A stretch of 64,000 nt of DNA from Coniochaeta sp. PMI_546. Taxonomy: Eukaryota; Ascomycota; Sordariomycetes; Coniochaetales; Coniochaetaceae. The position numbers were made by a program, and so were the translations under genes. This document shows, piece after piece, positions 54,436-64,000 of the stretch. Each line of letters opens with the position of its first letter. Within the stretch, counting starts at the first letter, position 1. Under the pieces are notes generated by a model, which was not told the DNA's origin, did not search any database, and was given only the letters and a program-made list of their open reading frames with translations. The stretch covers positions 1,435,277 through 1,499,276 of the forward strand of contig MU271143.1 in assembly GCA_021432605.1 (NCBI GenBank), written 5' to 3'.

Positions 54436-56132
54436 CTAAGTGGACGTCTCCCTCCGACGCTCAACATTCCGCACCCTCCTCTTGCTCTTCTGCTGTACCT
54501 GTCTGTACTTGGCATACAGCGTGAACGCGTCCTTCAACACGACATACATGCACCCGCCGACGAGACTGCGACCCCAGCGCCGCTGCAGCAGCCCCGTCGC
54601 CTGTGGCCTGCTACCCCACGACGGCGGCGGTCGAGTGACCCACGAGCGAGGAAGGGCTACACGCAGCACCTCACCCATCCCGAAGCAGATGCTCGGGTAC
54701 AGCAGCGACAGGGCGATGCTGCTCATGATATCGGTCAGAGTACCGCCGACGGCACGGTTGTTGTCGCCGGCTGGAACCGGGTCGTCGTCGTTATCGTTGT
54801 TGTTGTTGTTGTTGTTCTGAGCCTGTTGCGCAGGGGCTACTTGCTGCTGCTGCTGCTCCTGCTGTTGTGGTGGCGCGGGCTCGGCATTGTCCACTTGAGC
54901 TCCCGGCGGCGCATCCTGCCGAGCCGCCCGCAGCTGCCGTAGATGCTCGCCAGCATCCACGTCGTTGAGGAACTCTTGAAACTCCTCCGCCATCTCCAGG
55001 GCCCCCTCGTCGTCGAACTGCTCTTCCCCAACCTCGATCTGGACCTCTACATCGCCGTGCGCGTGATGATTATGGGGTACGACCTCTGCCTCCAAGACGA
55101 TCTCCTGGTCCCGGAAGATGCCCACAACAGCCTGTCCTAGCCCCCAGATAGCCGCCCAGACACTCTGCTCCTGGTGCTCGTTCCCGCCTTGCTGTCCGCC
55201 AGCTCCACCCTGCTGACCCGCGGCATCGCCTTCTCGCCTGGGCGCGGCCTCGCGGTCTTCCTCTGCCGGTCTCGCCCTGAGCGCCCGGTTGAGACGGCGC
55301 TCAAAAGCGCCAAAGAACTCGTAGTAGATGTTGGAGTACGTCAGGCTGACAAACGGGAATAGCGTGGCAGCCCATGCCGGCGAAGGCGGCCAAGTCGGCA
55401 TATTGTCCCATGCGACCAGTATGGCGGCAGACTGGTAGCAGCACAAGTCAGCAAGGGTGTCCTCCCTCTGTACCAGCCAGAAGGACATATATAGGAGTCT
55501 AGACTTACCATAAGAGATGCCGGGACAAGCAATATGTTGCCGACAGCTGGAATAGCCCTCCCGATCGTCAGCGCCGGGCCAACCAAGCTCAGCGCCCATA
55601 TCTTTGCCGTGAAACTCCACATCGGCGCCCACCGCCAGACGGGCACATTCGGCCGCCTGTTGACCATCGTCTGCAACCCCAGCCACTGCGCCGTAGCCAC
55701 CGGTCCGGCAAAGAGGTGGGCCGACATCAGTCCGTACCAGGCGCTGCCCACGGCACCTCCTCCCACCACCAAGCTTAGCAGCACGTAAGGGGACACCCTG
55801 GCGAAGCTGCGAGAGATGCCATCTCGCAGCGCCACGACGGCGTCTGACGGCTCGTCGACGCGGATGCGGGCGTGGCAGGCCGGACAGCGCAGGGGCTTGG
55901 AGGCGGACTGGGTGCGGTTGGCCTCCGACTCGGCGACCCAGCGGAGGAGGCAGGACTCGTGGGCCTCGAGGGTGCAGGGGCAGGGGTTCACGAAGGGCTC
56001 GCCCGGGGTCTCGAGGTCGTTGAGGAGGCAGATGAAGCACTGGTGGCTGTAGGGCTGGGTGTCGCCGGTGGTGGTGGTGGTGGATGTGGCGGGTTGCGCG
56101 GCAGGGGCTGAGGGTGGTGGTGCGGAAGCCAT
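54436..56132 (-). CDS. RING-CH (MARCH-type) membrane protein, putative E3 ubiquitin ligase
   Basis: Two exons: 56132..55509 and 55431..54436 (539 residues); intron 77 nt. A RING-CH finger lies near residues 31-89: QCFICLLND, NPCPCT, HESCLLRWV and LRCPACHARI give a C4HC3 arrangement that binds two zinc ions. Hydrophobic helices follow (PYVLLSLVVGGGAVGSAWYGL, then SLVGPALTIGRAIPAVGNILL). More hydrophobic segments lie after the intron (AATLFPFVSLTYSNIYY) and near the C-terminus (SSIALSLLYPSICFG). An acidic loop, a poly-Gln run and a poly-Asn/Asp run lie near residues 395-440. By family, it would ubiquitinate membrane proteins in the ER or endosomes. The target is unknown. Confidence 0.88.
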
Positions 56133-56784
56133 GGCTGTGGTCGAGCAGAGGGGAGAGGCGAGGCGACGGGTTGAATAAAAGGATTGAAGTAGTAGGCCAG
56201 GAATAAGAGAGTTGGTGCAAGGAGTGATGCAGCAGAAGTTGAAGTGAGTTGAAGCGACCAGGCTGTACGGAACAGGGCTGGTTGGTTATCTTGGTGGACG
56301 ATTAAGCTGTCGAGAAGTGACACGGAGAAGTTGATGTTGAAGAACCCTTACATGACAGTAATAGTATTACACAGTCATGTCTTATGTTGGTTGTTGAGTA
56401 TTCAGAAGCCAGCCCAGGTTGATTACTGGTTTGGCCGGTGTGTTTGTGTACAGGTACTATGTACTGTACCTAAGGCTGACGATGTTTGTTCCCAGTTGGA
56501 CCTGAGTCTTGGAGACACAGCAGATGGTCGCTGGCGTCAGCGACTGCAGGTGCCCTGGAGCTCGGGCCAACTCTAAACTATTGCCCCTCTGCCCCTCTAT
56601 CGACCCCAGTATCGACGAGTTTCCATGTGAATCTGGCCCAACCAAGAGACCAGACATTGAACTTTATCCTCTCCAAAATCTACCAAAATATTCACCTAAA
56701 CACTCCTGTCTTTTTGCGATACTGATAGACCGAGTCTAAAATAGAACCGACTGTCACCCTTTCAAAGGAACATTATCAAGAAAC
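56133..56784. other. Divergent promoter region of RING-CH and SGT2 genes
   Basis: About 650 bases between head-to-head genes, with CAGGTACTATGTACTGTACCTAA near 56451-56473. No further feature. Confidence 0.5.
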
Positions 56785-57996
56785 ATGGTATTATTTACAA
56801 GCCAACTTGTTCCCCCTCAAATCGTGAAGATGTTGCTGACCGCAGGCGCTTCAATAACAGGCCACGACATCAAAGCAGCGCCTGGCGCTGGCTATCTGCG
56901 ACTTCCTCAACACCTCTTTAACCGACGGTACTCTGCAAGCCGACGACAAGGACTCCATCGATGTGGCCATCAACTGCATCGCCGAGACCTTCGGCGTCGA
57001 CCCCTCCGACAAGGCCGCCGTGTCCGCCGCCATCGGCAGCCAGAACCTGCTCCAGATCTACTCCGTCTACGAGAAGCTAAAGAACGCCGGCAAGCCCGCC
57101 GCCGGCTCGAGCAGTAGCACAGGCGACGCCTCGACATCGGCACCGGCACCGGCACAGATCTCCGAGGAGCAGAAGAAGCAAGCCGAGGCCCTCAAGTCCA
57201 AGGGCAACGCCGCCATGGCGCAAAAGGACTACGCCTCGGCCATCGACTTGTACACCCAGGCCCTGGCGCTGCACCCGGGCAACGCCGTCTTCCTGTCCAA
57301 CCGCGCCGCCGCCCACAGCGCCGCCCGCGACCACGAGTCCGCCAAGGCCGACGCCGAGGCCGCCGTGGCCGTGGACCCAAAGTACACCAAGGCCTGGAGC
57401 CGGCTGGGCCTGGCCCGCTTCGCCCTCGGCGACGCCAAGGGCTCCATGGAGGCCTACCAGAAGGGCATCGAGTACGAGGGCAACGGCGGCAGCGAGGCCA
57501 TGAAGAAGGGTTTCGAGACAGCCAAGAGGCGCGTCGAGGAGCTCGAGTCCGAAGAGCAGGAGGACGGGAGCAGGGGTGCGCCCGGCGGCGGTGCCGGTGG
57601 TGCCGGCGCGACGCCGAGTCTCGCTGACTTGGCCGGTATGTTTGGCGGCGGCGGTGCCGGACGCGGTGCCGGTGGCATGCCCGACTTCGGCGCCATCATG
57701 AATAACCCCATGTTCGCTTCCATGGCGCAGAACTTGATGAGCAACCCGGACATGATGCAGAACCTCATGAACAACCCCAGGCTGCGCGACATGGCGAACC
57801 AGTTCAGCAGTGGTGGAGGTATGCCGGACCTCGGGGCGCTGATGTCGGACCCCAACATCGAGGAGATGTAAGTCTTACCCCTTTGGAAGTTACTTTGTCG
57901 GTGCCCGTCAGCTGACGTGTCGTCAACAGGGCTCGCAACATGCTTGGTGGCGGCGCTGGCCGTGGAGGTGCCCCTGGTGGTGGAGCTGGTCGGTAG
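56785..57996 (+). CDS. SGT2: Sgt2/SGTA-type TPR co-chaperone
   Basis: Cytosolic co-chaperone that captures tail-anchored membrane proteins for the GET pathway and binds Hsp70/Hsp90. Exons: 56785..56787, 56861..57867 and 57930..57996 (358 residues). The first coding exon is only the ATG; splicing gives M-ATTSKQRLALAICDFLNTSL, the family's N-terminal dimer domain. Unspliced reading from the same ATG leaves the frame of the conserved N-terminus, which supports the model. Three TPR units follow (EALKSKGNAAMAQKDYASAI, GNAVFLSNRAAAHSAARDH, TKAWSRLGLARFALGDAKGS). The C-terminal half is Gly/Met/Asn-rich with MNNPMFASMAQNLMSNPDMM, the hydrophobic client-binding region. A 62-nt last intron splits the Met codon before ARNMLGGG. 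Confidence 0.93.
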
Positions 57997-60157
57997 ACCT
58001 TTGCTTTGTGGCTAGGAATGTGACGTTGCGGCTCCCAGGAAGCAAGGAGGTGACACGCAGGAATGCCTTGCGCGGCTGCATCATCGCGGTTATCATCTGT
58101 GGTGGCTCGTGAGTCAGGTGTTTTACCAGCGACGTCGCAGTCGTCTCCTGGAGAGGAAGGTAGAGGACTTGTATAGGGGGGATAGCGTCGAAACCCATGC
58201 CATTGGTCCTGGCGATGATATATACGGTTGAGCGACATGTCCTTGGCACTGCATAGTTTGCTATTTTGAGAAGCACGCCTTGACTACCCAAGCACCTCGT
58301 TGGCTTATTCCATGGAGTTCCCCTGTCGATCCTAACGATCCTAACCCACTTACACGCGTTCATAGACGAGCGGCTTGGTTGCGGCTCTTGGCTGCACGTG
58401 AATATACCACTCCACGCGTGAGATAGCTACTGCCTACCTACCTACCTTAGGTCTTTGTACTGGCTGTCACATGGTGATGGCTCTCGTATCTCTGACTAAT
58501 GCTGGCAACAACCGCATACACAAGCCATTTCCTTTGATCTTACGCAATAACGTTGTGGTTGCCGCGACTAGCTTCACCAAGGGACCTTAGACAATTCATC
58601 ATACGGATGAGCAGTGGCTGCCGGCGTCGTAATTCGACGTATCCCACCGCAGAGGTTTCATCCACACAGATTTGGGGTCGGTGAGCTTAACAATTTCTTC
58701 GACAATGTACATACATTTGAACCAACATTAGTCCCGTCGTCAAGCGCACAATTGCCCGCTAATCGACTTGCGGTAAACTCTGCGTTTGTTCTTCTTTCCC
58801 ACGGACGCCACGCCCCGGTGTGGCTTGCCTTGGCGACCGATGGTCGGATGGTGCAGTGCCACGATCCAAGGACTCACCACCCACTGACTTTGAACCTCCC
58901 GACGCGTGCGGCTGCTCCAACGGACCGACCGCCCTTCGTTCTTCTTTACCGTTACCGGAATAGCGATTCCTCGCCAGCGCAGTGCATCGAACCATGTGAT
59001 TTAACGAGCTGAGGTCGAGCTGATGACTAACCAGGCTCACTTCTATGTTGGCAAGGCTTTTCGCTCTCAGCTACCATCAGCTGTAGCAATCGGCTGGTCA
59101 ATTCTTTCAGTTGAATTCTCCAAAATCATGCCGAGTTCTCCAAGTAGTAACGAGAGCGCCATCGTTATCATCATCATATTATCGTAATTGTATACGGCCT
59201 ACAGCTGTCGGCGGATGTAACGTCGACTGAAAGTAACAGAGGCCTTCTCGGAGGCGTGACGCGTTACCCGATGGTTTGGTCATTCAGGGATTACCGTTGG
59301 TGCAATTTTACCAGACCAGTGACTCCAGGTACTGAAGGGATGTCCTTGAATGTTACTCGCACTCGAGTCCCGAAATGGGATAATCATCCCACTAAAGTGA
59401 CGTCCCGTCTTCTTTCTCTTCATTATTCTACTCTCTGTGTCGCTAGACTTAGTTGCACACCGCTGTGACTCGCCCTTGCGTCTCTCGGCGATGATGAATG
59501 CAGTGCAGAGATGTATGCCAAGACGCTGCTCGCTGCTGTCTGGTTAGGCTAGAGATGCCTCCAAGGAAGGCATTTAGGCTTCTTCGAGAAGGATGCGTGG
59601 AAGGTTTCCAGCAATGCACGGTCAAGCCTCGTCCACATGTCGATGCGTCCAACCACAGAGAGGATTCCCAAATAGGGAAAGCAAATGCGGTGGATGGCTT
59701 GAGTGTCGTTTGGTCAAACTCAATTCCGCATCTCCACTCACCCCTCAATTAAAGTGGCCGGTCAACCCCGGAGTCCGGACAGCTCAGGAATAACCTCATG
59801 ACGCTAGAGCTCTCTGGGGGCTAGTGCACAGCTAGAACACGGGTGGCCCACAATCAAGGCTGAGCTTGTCCACCGTCTTTCATGTGTTGCTTTCCAGTCT
59901 GCCGGTTCGCGATCCCAGCCGCACTAGGACATGGTTACTATGCGACGTGTATCATCATCATATATGAGTAACATGGCCGCCTTACGAGTTCAAGTCTCTC
60001 GGAGACGTCAAGGCAAACCAGGCTTCGGAACAAAGGGCTTCAGTTGTCCATCATACTTGCATTGGATAGATCAACATCGACCGTTACTACTTTGACTTCA
60101 TTCCTAGACTCTGATACCTGATACCACTTCCACTTCCTAGGAGATCAAGAAATCACA
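57997..60157. other. Long gene-poor spacer
   Basis: About 2.2 kb. CCTACCTACCTACCTTAGG lies at 58434-58452. A 132-codon plus-strand frame at 58614-59012 has no domain and unconvincing composition. No RNA gene seen. Confidence 0.5.
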
Positions 60158-61781
60158 ATGCCAGGTATTCCGCTGAGTAACCGCTGCTCCTTCTGCAAGA
60201 GGCGGAAGATCAAGGTAAGCCGGACAGCCCTCATCTTCATCGGCACAAGCGGCACCCACTGAACATCAGCAGTGTGACGAGAACTGGCCGAGATGCGGAA
60301 ACTGCAAGAGATCCAATCAAGAATGCTCCGGTCCTCCAAAGGGCGTCAAGTTTGTCCAGAACAACTGCCACTCTGCAAGAGGCAATAGCAAGCTCTCGGA
60401 CAGTCCAATTCCTCGAAATCAGGCGCCTTCACCGTGCGGTACCCTCGTAGACGTGAAGCTCCAATCCACCGCAGACGGCACTGGGACTTTTCACCAGATG
60501 AAGATTGTTCGTGACGTACCAGCAAGACCGAGGGAAGTCACGCCAACCTCGGAGGAGAAGGTGGCAGCCAAACTGCTGCATGCCATGGCTGTGTCCGAAA
60601 CCTCGGGTTACGGCAACGCTCTGCTCCTGTCACACGAGACTTTGAGTCTCATGGCTGCTCGCATCTCAGAAAGTTCAGCCCTATCTGACGCCTTGGGCTG
60701 CCTCCTTGCCACATTCGGCAACCTACGGCGCGCCTTGCCGTTCCAGGACCTCATCGATCTGCACACCTACGGCAGGGCGCTCAAGAGCCTGCAGAAGGCG
60801 CTCAAAGATCCTGAACAGCAGCTAAGCACGGCCACACTAGCTGCTGCCACTGTACTTTACCAGATCGAGATTGCTTACGACTCAAGCAAGGGACCCAACA
60901 AGGCCTTTCACTGTGGATCCATCTACTCCCTGATGCACACCAGAGGTCCACCCTCCCTTGACGACATGCTAGATGTCCACTTGGCCTTTGAGAATCAACA
61001 ACCGATGCTCTCCTACTGCCTACTCTCTGGTGAAGAAAACTTCTATGCATCCCAAGAATGGATTTGGACCCTCCAAGCAGCCCTCGACTCAGGCTTGGTG
61101 ACCTCGCCTGCCCTAATGAATATCTACTCGCTTAACATGACCATCTCGAGTTGGCCATACCTTGCCTCGCTTCTCCGCACACTGCAACATGACCCTCTGA
61201 ACCCATACGCTGCAGAAGTCGCAATGGAACTTATGCACACAGCAAACACTCTCGCCCTGACCCTTCAATCAGTCGACGACACAACCATAGCCTCACTGAT
61301 AGCCACTGGAGACATATACTACGTCCCATGTCCAGACTCCGATAATACAGATGATTCAACCCTGGAGTTTAGCTCTTACACGTTAGCCCAACTCTTCACC
61401 ACACATGCCATGGCTAGCATAGCAGCCAGCCAGATCCTCCGCAGTGCAATGGAGTTCTGCGGTCCCGTGGACAGCACAGCATTCGAGATCCAGAACCGGG
61501 AGTGGACCGCCCGTCTCCTCCGATGTGGGGCGTACGCAGCGAGGCAGAAGGACTCGTTCCTTGTTCCCGGTCTGGTCATGGCATTCGGTGTTGCTGAAAG
61601 TGACATCGAGAGGAAGACGCTCGTGAGGGCACTCAGGGAGGTTGAGAAGTGGAGATACCCGTGTGAAAGGGGACTGAAGGGTCGGTGGTGCGAGAAGAAT
61701 GTCCTGGAGATGGGCCTCGTTCTCAGCGGGCGCGGCATGTTCGGTGCCGGGCAGGGAGGAGCTGTCGAGTTCTGGAGTTGA
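60158..61781 (+). CDS. Zn2Cys6 fungal transcription factor
   Basis: DNA-binding regulator. Two exons: 60158..60214 and 60273..61781 (521 residues); intron 58 nt. The zinc cluster reads CSFCKRRKIK-CDENWPRCGNCKRSNQEC, giving the standard C-x2-C-x6-C-x5-C-x2-C-x5-C spacing exactly when the distal AG of a CAGCAG acceptor is used. It lies at residues 10-37, as usual for the family. The rest is helical and matches the fungal_trans_2 style of middle region (LSHETLSLMAARISESSALSD, LLATFGNLRRALPFQDLIDL). No partner enzyme gene sits beside it, so its targets cannot be guessed. Confidence 0.9.
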
Positions 61782-63004
61782 AACATTGTCCCCAGACATG
61801 CACAAATGTATTGGTTTTAGAGAGGGCATATGGAAAAGCGAAAAAGCATTGCAAAGTGGATGGGGAAACCTGGCATTTATGGCAATATTGACTCGGTGCG
61901 GTCGGACTGGATAATAAAAAGGGACCTGATGAATTACGACACATTCATGTCATGATATAATACGAAATCTTAGACACGGCTAAATCACATCCTTGGACCA
62001 AGAAAACGCATGCCGTCCTGGCCTGTACTTCAAGCAACCGCCCCAAGGTTTTATCTCAATATCTATAAGACCTTCGTTGTATGTATTAGGCCTAGTACGA
62101 GGACCCTATGCCTACTCACGATCTTGACTTGTCATCTTGTAGAAAGCTGAAGCTTGCATGTGGTCGAATACACACGATCACATCTTGCCCATGGAGATAA
62201 TCAAGCAATCTCATAAAGACGGGTGACGGAGGAGTACGATTGATGTAATTGGAGTGAATGGAAGTATTAATGTGTCTGGCCTGTGGCTTGCGCGACCAGA
62301 GTGCCAGCAGGAGAGGCATGTTGTGGAAGTGATGTCACGGGAGAGAGTGAAGTTTCGGTTGTTAAGAACGGGCGGAAGAGCAGACGGCCAACCCAGTGGA
62401 CACGGTCGACTGCACGGCGCTTCATCTTGTCTGAGCAGATATGGAGACTCGCAAGGTCGGGAGAGGAACATAAAGTTGAGGTAGAAACCTACGCAGCGAA
62501 TTCTTCTGGTTGCGGACCCAATGCCCGTGAAGTTCAGCAGTACTTCAGGACTAGCGCTCCCGACTTTCTGGGAAATTATCCAGCACCAACTCACCACAGT
62601 TCTTTGAAGCTATTTCTTGACCACTGCTACCAGCTGCTAGTAACAGGATTCAAGCTGCTCAGCCATCCATTCAGCCATCCATTCACTACCAAGGGGCTAG
62701 TCATCATCATTCCAGCACTTCCATTACCAAGAAATAGACGATCTTATCACTTTACCATCAGAGAGTCATTACGACCAACGCCATTTGGCAAAACAGGTGG
62801 CAGCATCATCACCTCGGCGTGCCAAAGAGCCATCCAACGAGCAACCTCGTTGTACTGTACCATCTCGTACACATTACCACCCAGCCACGATAACCACTTG
62901 CAACTTGCACCATCTACTAGGGAAACAGACAAACTGTGATCATATCCATCACTCTCTGCTCAAACATCTGCACCACATATCTCAATCCTCTCACCTTCTT
63001 CACC
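61782..63004. other. Spacer and leader of the terminal gene
   Basis: About 1.2 kb. A 12-base unit TCAGCCATCCAT is repeated twice in tandem near 62659-62682. The last 200 bases are C/A-rich and look like a 5' leader. No gene supported. Confidence 0.5.
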
Positions 63005-64000
63005 ATGTCTTCACCGAACGCGAACAACACTCGACCCACCCATCCCGAGAACCCTAACCCATATCTCGGTGAGCACAAAACCCCACAAGTGGCAGACCCA
63101 CCATCATCCACCAATCACACCATCAAAGAGCGGATATCCGATGAACCCCAACCCCCACGCTCGAGCACAGAGCAGCATAACGGCACCACTCCAGCTACCA
63201 CGACCAAGAAGAGAAAGAGGACCTCTACCTTGAAGGAACAATTTCAGGAGGGACATAAGAGAAAACGTCTTGCAGATGAGGCCCCCAAGATCACCAAGAA
63301 GACTTGTCTGAAAAATCAGGCCAATGGTGCACATGCCGCTGATGTCCCCAACGAGGAGCCAGCCTCAAGCAAGCCCCCACGTCACAGCACGAACCACACC
63401 ACGGGATCCAAGCCTGCAAGCACCACGATATCGCGAGTCGCGAAAACTACACTCTCATTGACGGAACAACCCCCCGGGGGAGCTGAGGAGCAGACTATTG
63501 CCCGAAAAGCTAGCAAGTCCGTCGCTGAGCCCTCCCTGACCAACAAAATCAAAGTCACACCTGCACGCAACCTCACAAAAGGGAAGAGGAGTTTACCTGC
63601 GTCGGATGATGAACAGCTTCAGCGCGCGGTGAAGAAGAGACGTCTGACACCTAAATCCGCTAAGCTGCCTGAGACCAACCAAGTCAAGGACAAGCATGCC
63701 ACTGCCTATTTGGGGGCACAGTTGACCAAGCCGTTGCGCCGCCCAAGCACGGGCAATAACGTTGGACAAATCACAGCTCCAAAAGCCCTTCCAGTCGAAG
63801 AGCCGTTACAGTTTGCGACGGCGAGGGAACAGCGGCGTATAGCGCGAGAACAACTATTCGCGTTCGAGGCCCTCAAAGCCGCCAGCAAGGCCCAGGAGCA
63901 TGAACAGGTGAAGCCCACGCCAAGTGCCAACCAAAACAAGCGGGAAAATCATCATCCCAGGAGCGCCGATACGAAGCATCGAATCTGCTACAACACCAAA
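63005..64000 (+). CDS. Lysine/arginine-rich nuclear-type protein, 3' end outside window
   Basis: The frame is open from ATG 63005 (MSSPNANNTRP) to the last base, at least 332 residues, and continues past the window. Start context is CACCATGT after a C/A-rich leader. No folded domain is recognised. The chain is polar, Thr/Pro/Lys-rich and disordered. It carries several monopartite nuclear-localisation patterns: KKRKR near residue 72, HKRKRL near 86 and VKKRRL near 215. A charged helix follows near 287 (REQRRIAREQLFAFEALKAA). It could be a chromatin- or RNA-associated protein; nothing more specific is visible. The ORF is intronless so far. Confidence 0.65.
   Translation, partial: MSSPNANNTRPTHPENPNPYLGEHKTPQVADPPSSTNHTIKERISDEPQPPRSSTEQHNGTTPATTTKKRKRTSTLKEQFQEGHKRKRLADEAPKITKKTCLKNQANGAHAADVPNEEPASSKPPRHSTNHTTGSKPASTTISRVAKTTLSLTEQPPGGAEEQTIARKASKSVAEPSLTNKIKVTPARNLTKGKRSLPASDDEQLQRAVKKRRLTPKSAKLPETNQVKDKHATAYLGAQLTKPLRRPSTGNNVGQITAPKALPVEEPLQFATAREQRRIAREQLFAFEALKAASKAQEHEQVKPTPSANQNKRENHHPRSADTKHRICYNTK

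Noticed and set aside
58614-59012. 132-codon plus-strand frame in a spacer
   Set aside because: No domain or signal, opposite strand equally open, no promoter or splice support.
1-64000. Transposon, retroelement or viral remnants
   Set aside because: No reverse transcriptase, transposase or integrase sequence, no terminal repeats and no RIP-type AT-rich blocks were recognised.

Overview
This 64 kb window comes from the nuclear genome of a filamentous ascomycete (Pezizomycotina), most likely a Sordariomycete. The genes are mostly single-copy and lie on both strands. Their introns are short, mostly 47-114 nt, with GTAAGT or GTATGT donors and CTAAC or CTGAC branch sites. The gene content is typically fungal: annexin XIV-like, Tom20, Sec62, Rrp1, Zn2Cys6 regulator and PhyA-like phytase genes. 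I see no transposon, retroelement, rDNA or CRISPR. All functional names come from my own reading and recall of families; no database search was run.

Layout. 0-8 kb: a small predicted membrane protein, an orphan ORF, a secreted dienelactone hydrolase, a homologue of the bacterial/fungal ethylene-forming enzyme (EFE) broken by one in-frame stop, and a secreted Ser/Thr-rich wall-type protein. 8-20 kb: annexin, a large zinc-finger-like protein with an acidic SIM-like tail, the ribosome-biogenesis factor Rrp1, a metallophosphoesterase-fold protein that has lost most metal ligands, and a sphingoid-base kinase. 20-30 kb: the NatA auxiliary subunit Naa15/Nat1, Tom20, the wybutosine enzyme Tyw1 with a membrane-anchor first exon, and a putative seven-TM receptor. 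30-42 kb: long gene-poor spacers around cysteine dioxygenase, a disordered coiled-coil protein, a small acidic protein and Sec62. 43-58 kb: a CRIB-like-motif protein, a membrane-anchored phytase-family phosphatase, a conserved single-pass membrane protein, inositol monophosphatase, an intron-containing tRNA-Ile(AAU), an intact metallophosphoesterase, a RING-CH membrane E3 candidate and the TPR co-chaperone Sgt2. 58-64 kb: a Zn2Cys6 factor and a lysine-rich nuclear-type protein that runs off the window.

Functional links. Tom20, Sec62 and Sgt2 all work in protein targeting to mitochondria or the ER. Naa15 acts on nascent chains at the ribosome. Rrp1, Tyw1 and tRNA-Ile belong to the translation machinery. 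This looks like ordinary mixed gene order, not a biosynthetic cluster. The most interesting items are the EFE homologue with an internal TAA where bacterial EFE has glutamine, the metal-site-depleted phosphoesterase beside an intact relative in the same window, the Sgt2 gene whose first coding exon is only ATG, the Tyw1 anchor exon, and a recurrent AAGGTACCT/TACCTTACC motif confined to spacers.
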